Position numbers and translations under genes: made by a program. 64,000 nt of DNA, taken from positions 62,001-126,000 of the forward strand of contig NZ_JONH01000013.1 of the NCBI RefSeq assembly GCF_000711795.1. The letters run 5' to 3'. Below, one piece after another: positions 28,633 through 37,458 of the stretch. Source of the DNA: Vibrio pacinii DSM 19139. Lineage in GTDB: Bacteria; Pseudomonadota; Gammaproteobacteria; Enterobacterales; Vibrionaceae. The notes under the pieces were generated by a model. The model saw only the letters and a list, made by a program, of their open reading frames with translations, did no database searches and was not told the DNA's origin. The stretch's first letter is position 1; each line of letters starts with the position of its first letter.

Positions 28633-28648
28633 AGCGAGAGTCGTGCCA
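28633..28648 (-). promoter_or_regulatory. Sigma-54 (-24/-12) promoter of the glp-type operon
   Basis: The minus-strand sequence TGGCACGACTCTCGCT matches the RpoN consensus TGGCACG-N4-TTGCW with one mismatch (C for T in the -12 element). The GG and GC pairs are separated by the required ten bases. It lies about 53 bases upstream of the glpS GTG, and the divergent gene next door encodes a sigma-54 activator, so the match is supported by context. Confidence 0.75.
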
Positions 28649-28657
28649 AGTTTGTAT

Positions 28658-28669
28658 TTTGTTAACAAA
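28658..28669. promoter_or_regulatory. Palindrome TTTGTTAACAAA, promoter-proximal copy
   Basis: A perfect 12-bp palindrome about ten bases upstream of the -24 element. An identical palindrome occurs 119 bases further upstream. Candidate operator for the divergent regulator or another factor; the binding protein is unknown. Confidence 0.45.
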
Positions 28670-28776
28670 TAATTTACAGAACAGTTTCCCAAGCCTGATT
28701 CAGCAAGGCAATGCTGACTAAATACTCAGAAAACCTAGGTTATCTCAGCAAATCAACATGTGAGACCAAGCTAACA

Positions 28777-28817
28777 TTTGTTAACAAAATGTGTTCAAAA
28801 GATGTTCAAGGTGTTCA
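28777..28817. promoter_or_regulatory. Palindrome TTTGTTAACAAA plus phased TGTTCA repeats, candidate enhancer site
   Basis: The second perfect copy of the palindrome (28777-28788) is followed by three TGTTCA hexamers beginning at 28792, 28803 and 28812, that is, roughly one helical turn apart. The cluster sits about 130-170 bases upstream of the sigma-54 promoter, the normal distance for an upstream activating sequence, and about 107 bases before the regulator gene. Confidence 0.45.
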
Positions 28818-28923
28818 GCAGAGTGTTATGTTAATTGAGCGTTTGTGATCATTAACGTTCATTCGCGCAATTAGAATAATAACTTAATTTTATAAATTTT
28901 TATCGCTGCTGCTGACCAAAACT

Positions 28924-30813
28924 ATGAATAATAAACACCTATCAATGATCGAAAATTCTTGGCAACGCTGCCGAGAAGCAGGGCTTGTGCATCACAGTCA
29001 GCCCATTATCGAAGTCGAAACAGGCCAAGCGTTTCATCACACGCTTGAAGAGCACGCCGGGCTGCTGACCACCACCCAACAAAAAGTGTTGCCCTTTTAC
29101 GACAGTCTTTTGGCTAACAGTAACTGCTTGATCACTTTGGCCAACACTCAAGGTCAAGTATTGAACAGTTGGGGGGAACAGCGCTTTTTCTCTCAAAGAC
29201 AACCCGACGTTTTTCAAAATGGGGTTCACTGGCAAGAGAGCCTGATAGGCACCAATGCGATTGGGACTGCCTTAGAGACAGGGTCAATTGTTCAGGTGTT
29301 TCATGATGAACACTTCTTAACCTCGAACCGTTTTATGACTGGCTCTGCGGCTCCCCTGTTTGATGCCGAACGAAAGCTAGCTGGCGTACTGTCTATTTCA
29401 AGCGACGCCTATATGCCGACATCGCATACCTTAGGCATGGTCAAGTTGATGTCGCAAGCGATAGAGAATCAACTGATAGTGTCTCGCTTTCAGGCTAACC
29501 ACTACCTACTTTGGTTTAACACTTCGCCAGAGAACATTGACAGTCAGTGGTCATCAATATTGGTGTTTAATGAACACGGCGTTATTGTCTCGGCCAACCG
29601 CCGTGCAGAAGTCGTGCTAGGCCAAGAGCTTGCCCTGCAACGTATTGAGCAGGTGTTTGATGTCAAGTTGGATCAGCTGTTATCACATCCGCCATTTAAC
29701 CCCACGGCACTAACAACCCATTCACGTTTCAATTTCTATGCGTTAATTACCCCACCGAGCACTGCTAAAGGTCGGCAAATCGACTATCGCCAATCCACGG
29801 CGAAACCAGCCAATCCAAATAGCAAAGCCCCGCTTGATTTAGAGCGCTTAAATATGGGAGATGAACGACTAGCGAAAGCGATTAATCAGGCCAGCCGAAT
29901 TCTTAATAGTGATATTCCGATTCTGATTCATGGTGAAACTGGAGTGGGAAAAGAGGTATTCGTTAATGCACTGCATCTGTCTAGCCAACGTAAACACGCC
30001 CCTATGATCGCGGTGAACTGCGCCGCCATTCCTGCCGAACTGGTCGAGTCTGAGTTATTTGGTTATGAAAAAGGCGCATTTACTGGAGCAAGCAACAAAG
30101 GTTATATCGGTCTAATCCGTAAAGCTGACAAAGGGACCCTATTTCTTGATGAGTTAGGCGATATGCCGCTTAACGTTCAGGCGCGTTTACTACGAGTATT
30201 GCAAGAGCGCAAAGTCACCCCGCTCGGATCAACCACCTCATACCCTGTCGACTTTAAACTCGTTTCAGCCACCAACCGCAATTTAAAACAAGATGTAGAA
30301 CGTGGGACCTTTCGCCAAGATCTTTACTATCGTGTCACTGGCCTTAATCTTTCGCTCCCTGCTCTGCGTGATCGAACCGATAAAGAAGCCCTTGTGAGCT
30401 ACCTGCTGACCAAGTATGCACTCGGCGAGCAAGCGCCAAAAATGAGCCTTGATGTTCTGGCGATGTTTAATACTCACCCCTGGCCGGGTAATATCCGCCA
30501 AATGGTGAGTGTGATTCAGATTGCGATAGCGATGGCGGGAGATGAAACGATTCAAATTGAGCATTTGCCTGATGATTTTTTGCATGATCTTGAACAGCAT
30601 CAACCTACGTTGACGAAAACCTCAAGTCACTCTATTACTCTGGTGTCGCAACAGTCAGCGAAAAGCGTCGGTGGTTTATCACCGAGCGTTCCTGATGAGG
30701 ATTGGTTGGATGTGTATGAGCAAAGCGGTCGCAATGTTTCAGCGACCGCGAAAGTGCTCAATATTAGTCGCAATACCTTGTATAAACGACTCCGAGAACA
30801 GGGGTTACGTTAG
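28924..30813 (+). CDS. Sigma-54-dependent transcriptional activator (AcoR/DhaR type)
   Basis: Bacterial enhancer-binding protein of 629 residues. The N-terminal half holds a GAF-type sensor domain (about 60-195, with ESLIGTNAIGTALETG) and a PAS-like region (about 210-290). The central AAA+ domain has Walker A GETGVGKE at 337-344, the sigma-54-contacting loop GAFTGA at 384-389 and Walker B GTLFLDELGDM at 404-414. A Fis-type helix-turn-helix ends the protein (NVSATAKVLNISRNTLYKRL). There is no phosphorylation receiver, so it should respond to a small ligand. It is divergent from the glp-type importer, whose promoter looks sigma-54 dependent, so it is the likely activator. The AcoR/DhaR group controls acetoin and glycerol genes; a link to polyols fits but is inferred. 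Confidence 0.92.
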   Translation: MNNKHLSMIENSWQRCREAGLVHHSQPIIEVETGQAFHHTLEEHAGLLTTTQQKVLPFYDSLLANSNCLITLANTQGQVLNSWGEQRFFSQRQPDVFQNGVHWQESLIGTNAIGTALETGSIVQVFHDEHFLTSNRFMTGSAAPLFDAERKLAGVLSISSDAYMPTSHTLGMVKLMSQAIENQLIVSRFQANHYLLWFNTSPENIDSQWSSILVFNEHGVIVSANRRAEVVLGQELALQRIEQVFDVKLDQLLSHPPFNPTALTTHSRFNFYALITPPSTAKGRQIDYRQSTAKPANPNSKAPLDLERLNMGDERLAKAINQASRILNSDIPILIHGETGVGKEVFVNALHLSSQRKHAPMIAVNCAAIPAELVESELFGYEKGAFTGASNKGYIGLIRKADKGTLFLDELGDMPLNVQARLLRVLQERKVTPLGSTTSYPVDFKLVSATNRNLKQDVERGTFRQDLYYRVTGLNLSLPALRDRTDKEALVSYLLTKYALGEQAPKMSLDVLAMFNTHPWPGNIRQMVSVIQIAIAMAGDETIQIEHLPDDFLHDLEQHQPTLTKTSSHSITLVSQQSAKSVGGLSPSVPDEDWLDVYEQSGRNVSATAKVLNISRNTLYKRLREQGLR

Positions 30814-31784
30814 TGAGAAAGCACCCCTAACCCACGGCTGAATGGTCGGTAGTAAGCAAGGTAACGCAGCGCGACATAGCTAACCACTAGGCTGGCAATG
30901 ATAAGCTCAAAACCTGCCAACCACTCAACTTGGATGATGTACTCGCTTGCCATACCAATGCTCTCCATCCAGGCCACTAACTTATACAGTGCCGTTGCAC
31001 CGATCACCATTGGAAAGGTGAACGCCGCATAGCCGGGACTAAATGGCAATCTTAACAGTTTAAAAAACGCCAAATAGATAATCGCGGTCATCAACACGGC
31101 AATGCCGAACAATAAGCCAATAATCACTGGCGATGGCTCAGCCACTACCGTCAAATACCCAGCTAACGATAGGCTTGCTGGCGCGGCCATGATCGCCATG
31201 GTCGGTTTTGCCGCATCAGGAATTTGCTCAGTAAACATAAAGCGGTAGATCATCATCGGTAGCATGAGCGCGTAAGCGGTCATACCGAACATTAAGGCAG
31301 CATCAGCGACCAGACTGAGCCACGGATTGCCCGAAAACGACACATCCGCCACGATAATCCCCACCGGTGGTACAAACCAACTTGGCACCATGTGGTGTAG
31401 TTGAAAGTCTTTAACTCTGTGGTACGCAAAGCTGACTAAGAACAGCAGATGCAAAACCACCGCGAACAGCCACAGACTATCGCCAATCATCGGCCAAAAC
31501 TGCCCAAGCGAGTTCGACACCACCATGGTCGCCATGGCAAAGGTCGGCACCACACTGCCCACCACCGGATGAGCTAAATCTTCACGTAGTAGATGGCGAT
31601 GGAACAGAAATTTCACCGCCAGTATTGAGAGCAATACACTTGCAATCGCGGCTGCGCTCCACTGCGCGTAGCCATTAAACTGTGCGGCATTTTCCCAACA
31701 CCATCCAAGACTGGCAATCCCTAGCGCTAAGCCGGCCATCGGAGTCGGCGCTCCCATCACTTTTGCTTTTGCTGTTCTAATCAT
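30810..31784 (-). CDS. TDT (TehA/SLAC1) family transporter
   Basis: Integral membrane protein of 324 residues with about ten hydrophobic segments, resembling the tellurite-resistance/dicarboxylate transporter (TDT) family that includes TehA, plant SLAC1 anion channels and the yeast sulfite exporter Ssu1. Conserved features include the N-terminal PTPMAGLALGIASLGW segment and the PSWFVPPVGIIVAD segment in mid-protein. The start is the ATG at 31784 with GAGG six bases upstream; an in-frame extension of nine residues is less likely. It overlaps the 3' end of the sigma-54 regulator by four bases (convergent) and is divergent from a YeiE-like LysR gene. The substrate is unknown; anion or sulfite export is one option. 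Confidence 0.85.
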   Translation of the reverse strand: MIRTAKAKVMGAPTPMAGLALGIASLGWCWENAAQFNGYAQWSAAAIASVLLSILAVKFLFHRHLLREDLAHPVVGSVVPTFAMATMVVSNSLGQFWPMIGDSLWLFAVVLHLLFLVSFAYHRVKDFQLHHMVPSWFVPPVGIIVADVSFSGNPWLSLVADAALMFGMTAYALMLPMMIYRFMFTEQIPDAAKPTMAIMAAPASLSLAGYLTVVAEPSPVIIGLLFGIAVLMTAIIYLAFFKLLRLPFSPGYAAFTFPMVIGATALYKLVAWMESIGMASEYIIQVEWLAGFELIIASLVVSYVALRYLAYYRPFSRGLGVLSH

Positions 31785-31889
31785 AACTGCCTCACAATGT
31801 CTCAACTTCATCTGCAGTTTACGCTTGCTATTTGTTCAAGAATATCCAATTATTTAAAACACTCGTTCAGTTAATCTAAACAATAAATC

Positions 31890-32780
31890 ATGGCGTCTAA
31901 TATCTCGTTGAAACAGCTGAAAGTCTTTATTGCCATCACTCAGCATGACACCTTAACCGCAGCGTCAGAAGCGCTGTTTCTTTCTAAAGCAGCGGTGAGT
32001 ATGGCGCTATCTGAGCTCGAAAAGCAGATCGGTCATTCACTGTTTGATCGGGTCAACAATCGGCTTATTCTCAATCAAGAGGGGCAGAAGTTACTGCCTT
32101 TGGCCGATGAACTCATTGAGCGGGCGCAAGATATTGAACAGTTGTTCGATAATGACCAAACGCTTTCCGGACTGCTGCGCATTGGTGCCAGTGATACCAT
32201 TGGCAATCAAGTCGCGCCCTATCTATTGAGTGATTTTCGCCGTGAGACACAACACACCGCGCAAAGTTTGTTGATCTCTAACTCGGCGCTGATTTGCGAA
32301 AAACTGGTCGACTATCAGCTCGATCTGGCGCTTATCGAAGGCAAAACCCTCCATCCACAGCTTATTTCAACTCCGTTTAACCAAGATGAAATGTGTGTCG
32401 TATGCTCGCCTAACTCTGCGCTATTACAGCAAGCTTTTTCGATGGAGAATTTAGAACGTAGCGAATGGATCTTGCGTGAACCGGGGTCCGGCTCACGGGA
32501 ATTCTTTTTACGTGTGATCGCGCCACGCATTGAGCAGTGGCACGAAGCCTTTCAGCTCAACACCACCGAAGCATTAATCAACAGTGTCTCTGCGGGGCTT
32601 GGGTTAGGTTGCCTATCTAAACTCGCCGCACAACCCGCGCTCAATGATGGCCGCATCGTTGAGCTTACGTTACCGCTTGATATGAAGCGCCGCTACTGGC
32701 TTTTAGTTCACAAAGAAAAGTACCAAAGCCCGCTACTGAAGCGCTTCATCGACTATTGTCAGCAATGGCGTAAAGACTAG
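31890..32780 (+). CDS. LysR family regulator, YeiE-like
   Basis: LysR-type regulator of 296 residues: winged helix-turn-helix at about 5-65 (LTAASEALFLSKAAVSMALSELE) and a periplasmic-binding-like effector domain. Several stretches recall E. coli/Salmonella YeiE, notably AQDIEQLF, LALIEG, EWILREPGSGSRE and GLGLGCLS. YeiE has been linked to sulfite stress control. The gene is divergent from the TDT transporter with 105 bases between, the standard arrangement in which a LysR protein controls the gene across the shared promoter region. Confidence 0.88.
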   Translation: MASNISLKQLKVFIAITQHDTLTAASEALFLSKAAVSMALSELEKQIGHSLFDRVNNRLILNQEGQKLLPLADELIERAQDIEQLFDNDQTLSGLLRIGASDTIGNQVAPYLLSDFRRETQHTAQSLLISNSALICEKLVDYQLDLALIEGKTLHPQLISTPFNQDEMCVVCSPNSALLQQAFSMENLERSEWILREPGSGSREFFLRVIAPRIEQWHEAFQLNTTEALINSVSAGLGLGCLSKLAAQPALNDGRIVELTLPLDMKRRYWLLVHKEKYQSPLLKRFIDYCQQWRKD

Positions 32781-32830
32781 CCACTTAAGTCGCAGAATTA
32801 TCTCCTCGCCTAGACTTTAGTGGTTAAAAA

Positions 32831-32846
32831 CTGTATAAAAAGACAG
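32831..32846 (+). promoter_or_regulatory. LexA (SOS) box of yebG
   Basis: CTGTATAAAAAGACAG matches the gammaproteobacterial SOS box CTG-N10-CAG with an AT-rich core. It lies 37 bases upstream of the yebG start, and yebG is LexA-regulated in E. coli. Confidence 0.85.
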
Positions 32847-32882
32847 TAAATCCATTCAATAATTTGAGTTAGAGGACCAACC

Positions 32883-33185
32883 ATGGCTGTAATCGTCAAG
32901 TACGTGGTAGAACGCAACGGAGAAGAGAAAATGACTTTTACCTCTAAAGCGGAAGCTGACGCATATGACAAAATGCTCGATATGGCAGATGAGCTTTTTG
33001 TGCTACTAGGTAAAAGTGAATTGCTAGAAGAAGAAGGCAAGCAAGAAGACTTGGCGATGTTCCTAGCACAAAACAAAGAAGAGGTGCTATACGCACTGGG
33101 GGCTAAGCGCAAGCCTGCACCGAAGAAGTCGAAAAAAGTTGCAGCGGTCGAAGACGCTGAACAAGCGCAAGATGACGCAGCTTAA
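32883..33185 (+). CDS. yebG: DNA damage-inducible protein YebG
   Basis: Small cytoplasmic protein of 100 residues. The first two thirds match the YebG family (MAVIVKYVVERNGEEKMTF, then TSKAEADAYDKMLDMADEL). The C-terminal third is a low-complexity basic then acidic tail (KRKPAPKKSKKV, then EDAEQAQDDAA). YebG is induced by DNA damage in E. coli; its molecular role is not settled. A good LexA box stands in its promoter, and a strong terminator follows, so it is monocistronic. Confidence 0.93.
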   Translation: MAVIVKYVVERNGEEKMTFTSKAEADAYDKMLDMADELFVLLGKSELLEEEGKQEDLAMFLAQNKEEVLYALGAKRKPAPKKSKKVAAVEDAEQAQDDAA

Positions 33186-33205
33186 TCTAGCACCAGTTCA
33201 ACACG

Positions 33206-33236
33206 AAACCTCAGCAACATGCTGAGGTTTTTTTTA
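33206..33236 (+). terminator. Intrinsic terminator after yebG
   Basis: A 10-bp stem AAACCTCAGC/GCTGAGGTTT with a five-base loop is followed by TTTTT. It lies 21 bases past the yebG stop. Confidence 0.9.
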
Positions 33237-33323
33237 CGGAAATAAATATTGTTATATTTACCCTTATATCTCATCACCTGACTGCTAGAATAGTTCATCA
33301 TTCCCCCTAATTAGGCTTAGCGC

Positions 33324-34079
33324 ATGAAATATCATGTTGAAGTTTGTATCGATAACTTAGAATCTCTGCACAATGCCATTGCTGGCGGTGCGACTCGGAT
33401 TGAACTTTGCTCTTCACTGGCACTCGGCGGCTTAACGCCTAGTTTTGGTTTAATGAAAAAGGCGCGCCAGATTTCAGATCTTGCCATTTATGCCATGATT
33501 CGCCCTCGTCAAGGTGACTTCCTCTATTGCCAAGATGATATTGATTCGATGTTGCTCGATATTGAAGCCGCCGCCGAAGCCGAGTTACAAGGCGTCGTTT
33601 TGGGCGCTTTAACCGCTGCCGGTGATGTCGATCTAGTCGCGATGCAGCAGTTAACCGAGCGTGCCAAACTGTACGGATTAGGCGTAACATTTCACCGCGC
33701 CATTGACCAGTGCCGTGATTGGGTAAGTGGATTAGAACAGGTCATTTCGCTAGGTTGTGAACGTGTATTGAGTTCAGGACAAGCGGCCAATGTTACTCAA
33801 GGAAGTGGAACATTAGCCCAAATGGTCACCCAAGCCGATGGACGTATTTCGATAATGGCGGGAGCAGGCTTAAATGACGAAAACGTCGTTGCAATCATCA
33901 CTCAGACTGGCGTGCGTGAGGTTCATCTCTCAGGTAAAACCACTCGTGCCAGTTTAATGCACGGCGTAAGCCAACAAGCAAAAATGGGCAGTGACGCGAT
34001 TGATGACTTAGTGATTCCCGTCACCAATCCAGATGCGATTGAGCAGGTGGTAAAAAAGATTAACCAGTGCTGGGATTAA
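33324..34079 (+). CDS. cutC: CutC family protein
   Basis: CutC-type TIM-barrel protein of 251 residues, named for a proposed role in copper homeostasis. That role has been questioned, and the activity remains unclear. The family signatures are present: the start MKYHVEVCIDNLESLHNAIAGGATRIELCSSL (quoted here in parts as VEVCIDNL and ATRIELCSSLALGGLTPS), MIRPRQGDFLY, VTFHRAIDQCRD and the C-terminal EVHLSGK. It is convergent with phoU, only five bases separating the stops. Confidence 0.92.
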   Translation: MKYHVEVCIDNLESLHNAIAGGATRIELCSSLALGGLTPSFGLMKKARQISDLAIYAMIRPRQGDFLYCQDDIDSMLLDIEAAAEAELQGVVLGALTAAGDVDLVAMQQLTERAKLYGLGVTFHRAIDQCRDWVSGLEQVISLGCERVLSSGQAANVTQGSGTLAQMVTQADGRISIMAGAGLNDENVVAIITQTGVREVHLSGKTTRASLMHGVSQQAKMGSDAIDDLVIPVTNPDAIEQVVKKINQCWD

Positions 34080-34084
34080 GCGAT

Positions 34085-34783
34085 TTAACGCAGCGCATCA
34101 TCAATACTTTGTTCGCCCAAGTGGCGAACATCTTTACCTTTCACAAAGTAGATGATGTATTCGCAAATATTTTGACAGCGATCGCCAACACGCTCTATCG
34201 CACGCGCAGACCACATCACTTGTAAAATATTGGGGATATTTTTCGGGTCTTCCATCATATAGGTCATTAACTGGCGAATGACAGCCTCGTATTCCGCATC
34301 AATTTTGTCATCCAGCTTATGCACTTCTGCAGCGGCATCAACATCCATGCGAGCAAACGCATCTAACACTTTATGCAGCATATCAATCGCTTGTCGACAC
34401 AGAGGTTGTAACGACACTTGGAACTGACGCTCCTGCGGCGATGGGCTTTCGATCGCCACATAAGCAATCTTGGTCGCGACGTCGCCAATACGCTCTAAGT
34501 CGGTAATGGTTTTGATTATCGCCATAATCAGGCGTAAATCTTTCGCCGTCGGCTGCCTTTTGGCGATAATACGCGTACAGGCTTCATCAATCGACACTTC
34601 CATTGCGTTGACTTTATGATCATCACGCACCACCTTTCTTGCCAACTCAATGTCATCATGGTGCAGCGCTTGCATTGCAAACGACAATTGCTGCTCGACC
34701 AATCCACCCATGGTAAGTACGTGGGTACGGATCGACTCTAGCTCGACATTAAACTGGCCTGAAATATGGCGTCCAAAATTCAT
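34085..34783 (-). CDS. phoU: Phosphate signalling regulator PhoU
   Basis: PhoU is a peripheral cytoplasmic protein that links the Pst transporter to the PhoR kinase and represses the regulon when phosphate is plentiful. The 232-residue product is made of two three-helix PhoU repeats, with the metal-binding patterns near [13 protein letters not shown] (first repeat) and [16 protein letters not shown] (second repeat). It is the last gene of the pst set, 180 bases after pstB, slightly detached from it. Confidence 0.96.
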   Translation of the reverse strand: MNFGRHISGQFNVELESIRTHVLTMGGLVEQQLSFAMQALHHDDIELARKVVRDDHKVNAMEVSIDEACTRIIAKRQPTAKDLRLIMAIIKTITDLERIGDVATKIAYVAIESPSPQERQFQVSLQPLCRQAIDMLHKVLDAFARMDVDAAAEVHKLDDKIDAEYEAVIRQLMTYMMEDPKNIPNILQVMWSARAIERVGDRCQNICEYIIYFVKGKDVRHLGEQSIDDALR

Positions 34784-34963
34784 AGATGAAGTGACTCTCT
34801 TTTTCTGAACAATAGGAAAAAATTAGCGCAATGATTTGTTCTAACTAGTTGGAATTGTAACAAGGCAACAAGAAATTTCAGCCCTATGAGCATAGTTCGT
34901 CTATGTGATGAGGGGCAACTTCCACCGTTAACGACGCTACAGTTTCAAAGATGACGAAGAAAT

Positions 34964-35782
34964 TTAACCGTATCTACCTGTAATATAGTCTTCGGTCTGC
35001 TTTTTCAATGGCGATGTAAAAATAGAATCGGTATCTGAGTACTCGATCAACTTCCCCATATGGATAAAGGCGGTGTGGTCACTCACCCTCGCGGCTTGTT
35101 GCATATTATGCGTTACGATCACCACGGTATACTTGGTTTTCAGTTCATTGATCAACTCTTCAATCGTAAGCGTCGAAATCGGATCAAGTGCTGAAGTTGG
35201 TTCATCAAGAAGTAATACCTCAGGTTCGATGGCTATCGCACGCGCAATCACCAATCGTTGCTGCTGGCCCCCCGACAAACCAAAGGCATTTTCATGCAGA
35301 CGATGTTTAACCTCATCCCACAGTGCTGCGGCGCGCAATGAACGCTCAACCGCATCGTCTAATGCGCGGCTGTTGTTAATGCCTTGCAAGCGCAAACCAT
35401 AAACCACGTTTTCATAAATCGATTTAGGAAATGGGTTAGGCCGCTGAAACACCATCCCAACTCGGCGACGCAGTGTCGCCACATCAACCTTAGGGTGGTA
35501 AACGTTTTTAGCGTGCAATTTAACCTTTCCTGCAACCCGACATCCTTCAACTAAATCATTCATTCGGTTGATACAGCGCAGCAAGGTTGATTTGCCACAC
35601 CCAGATGGGCCGATAAACGCCGTCACCTGTCCTTTGGGGATACGCATTGAAATGTCGTGTAGCGCTTGGGTATTTTGATAGAACAAGTTGAGCCCCTCGA
35701 TAGCAATCGCGGTTTGCTCATCACTGAGGTTGTTGACATCTAATGGCGCTGGATAGCCCAAGGTTTGGTTGACAGAAAACAT
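34964..35782 (-). CDS. pstB: Phosphate import ATP-binding protein PstB
   Basis: ATPase of the high-affinity phosphate importer, 272 residues. It has Walker [21 protein letters not shown] near residue 58 (quoted within limits), the Q-loop region [19 protein letters not shown], signature [16 protein letters not shown], Walker [14 protein letters not shown] and H-loop [13 protein letters not shown]. All catalytic motifs are canonical. It begins two bases after the pstA stop, so it is translated from the pstC-pstA-pstB message. Confidence 0.97.
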   Translation of the reverse strand: MFSVNQTLGYPAPLDVNNLSDEQTAIAIEGLNLFYQNTQALHDISMRIPKGQVTAFIGPSGCGKSTLLRCINRMNDLVEGCRVAGKVKLHAKNVYHPKVDVATLRRRVGMVFQRPNPFPKSIYENVVYGLRLQGINNSRALDDAVERSLRAAALWDEVKHRLHENAFGLSGGQQQRLVIARAIAIEPEVLLLDEPTSALDPISTLTIEELINELKTKYTVVIVTHNMQQAARVSDHTAFIHMGKLIEYSDTDSIFTSPLKKQTEDYITGRYG

Positions 35783-35784
35783 GC

Positions 35785-37431
35785 TTAATCTTGTCCTAGT
35801 GTTCGATATTTTTCGCGCAAATTGTTACGGATACTGATCGCAGTTAAGTTAAGCCCAACAATGACAGTAACAAGTAAAAACGAGGTGGCATAAACCAAAG
35901 GTCTGGCACTTTCAATATTGGTGGTTTGAAAACCAACATCATAAATATGAAAGCCTAAATGCATAAACTTACGCTCAAGATGCAAGAACGGAAATTGACT
36001 GTCAATCGGTAAGCTTGAAGTCAGTTTGACCGCCCCCACTAACATCAAAGGCGCGACCTCTCCCGCCGCACGAGCAATCGCTAAGATCAATCCGGTGATC
36101 ATCGCAGGGCTTGCCATCGGCAAAACAATCCGCCACATGGTTTCAAATTGCGTGGCGCCAAGTGCCAATGAGCCATGACGAACCGAGTTAGGGATGCGCG
36201 TTAATCCCTCTTCGGTGGCAACAATCACCACGGGTAATGTCAATACGGCGAGCGTCAAGGCTGACCATAACAGGCCTGGTGTACCGAAGGTTGGCGCGGG
36301 CAGTTGCTCTTGATAAAACAGCGTATCAATCGAGCCGCCCAAGGTATAAACAAAAAAACCTAAGCCAAACACGCCGTAAACAATCGAAGGTACCCCGGCT
36401 AGGTTTATCACCGCGACACGAATCAGCCGAGTAAAGGCGTTATTACCCGCATACTCGTGCAAATAGATCGCAGCAATAACACCAAGTGGCATCACAATCA
36501 CCGACATAATCAGTACCAACAATACCGTACCAAACATCGCCGGAAACACACCACCTTCAGAATTAGACTCACGGGGGTTTTCAGACAAAAATTTCCACGC
36601 CTGTTGCCCCCAGCGCAGTAGCTTCTCTGCGCTGCTCATTTGATTGGGATACCATAAATCCAGAATTTGACTAAGTGGAATCGTAACCCGTTGCCCTGTC
36701 ATCTCTTCGACCTGCAACCCTTGCCGCGTCAGTTGCTCACGAAGGCTGTCCAGTTTGGCTTCTGCGTTAATCAAAGCTTGGCGATATTGCTTACTTTGCT
36801 TTTGATATAAATCGCTAAAGGCATCATCTAGAGTGCCATTTAAGCTGTGCTTTCGATGCTCTAATCGCAACCGCTGCGCTTGGGCATTAATGGTACGAAT
36901 ATCGCCTTCAATCAAGTCTTCAATTTGTTGGCGAATCTGTTTGGCAAAGGCTAAACCTTGCGCTAAGTTTTGCTCCACCTCACGACTAATTTGGCCATTT
37001 TCCTTTACGTAACCAGTCGGTCGACCAAAAAAGTCACCATCTCGGGTACGCTCAATCACGGCCCAACCCTGCGGGCGCGTCGGTGGATTAAGGTTCACTT
37101 CCAACAACGACACAAAATCGGCAGAGTAGAGCTCACGATTGGCCACTTTGATGCTCACTCGCTCAACTAAACCTCTTGCAACGATCTCTTCAGGCAGCTC
37201 AACATCCATTTCACGCAAGTGGCTGATAGGGATAGATTGTTGCTCATAAATTTGACCAATTAACACCTCACCTTGATCGGTTTGCCATTGATACAGTGGC
37301 GCAGGCCAAAAGTAAGAGAGCCCTTTCCAACCGATAAGCAGCAACAGGCCAAGTACAGAAAGCAAGCTGATACTGACCGCACCGCCTGTTAACCATATCC
37401 ATGGGGAGCCTGATTTAAACCACTTAAACAC
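35785..37431 (-). CDS. pstA: Phosphate ABC permease PstA with a large periplasmic insertion
   Basis: Permease of the Pst importer. At 548 residues it is nearly twice the E. coli length (296). The extra part is a soluble insertion of about 260 residues (roughly 40-295) between the first transmembrane segment and the core. It contains a coiled-coil-like stretch (about 165-250, rich in Q, R, E and L). The core carries the usual EAA loop region [18 protein letters not shown] and [16 protein letters not shown]. It sits between pstC (27 bases) and pstB (2 bases). The long form is common in marine gammaproteobacteria as far as I recall. Confidence 0.93.
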   Translation of the reverse strand: MFKWFKSGSPWIWLTGGAVSISLLSVLGLLLLIGWKGLSYFWPAPLYQWQTDQGEVLIGQIYEQQSIPISHLREMDVELPEEIVARGLVERVSIKVANRELYSADFVSLLEVNLNPPTRPQGWAVIERTRDGDFFGRPTGYVKENGQISREVEQNLAQGLAFAKQIRQQIEDLIEGDIRTINAQAQRLRLEHRKHSLNGTLDDAFSDLYQKQSKQYRQALINAEAKLDSLREQLTRQGLQVEEMTGQRVTIPLSQILDLWYPNQMSSAEKLLRWGQQAWKFLSENPRESNSEGGVFPAMFGTVLLVLIMSVIVMPLGVIAAIYLHEYAGNNAFTRLIRVAVINLAGVPSIVYGVFGLGFFVYTLGGSIDTLFYQEQLPAPTFGTPGLLWSALTLAVLTLPVVIVATEEGLTRIPNSVRHGSLALGATQFETMWRIVLPMASPAMITGLILAIARAAGEVAPLMLVGAVKLTSSLPIDSQFPFLHLERKFMHLGFHIYDVGFQTTNIESARPLVYATSFLLVTVIVGLNLTAISIRNNLREKYRTLGQD

Positions 37432-37458
37432 GTTGCCAATTTCCTACTGTAGAGAGCA

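Noticed and set aside
28581..28649. N-terminal extension of GlpS
   Set aside because: It overlaps the sigma-54 promoter, is unlike the family, and lacks a ribosome-binding site, whereas the GTG at 28580 has TAAGGAG.
34880..34930. Short inverted repeat between phoU and pstB
   Set aside because: CATAG/CTATG is only a 5-bp stem in AT-rich sequence without a T-run; not enough for a terminator or RNA call.
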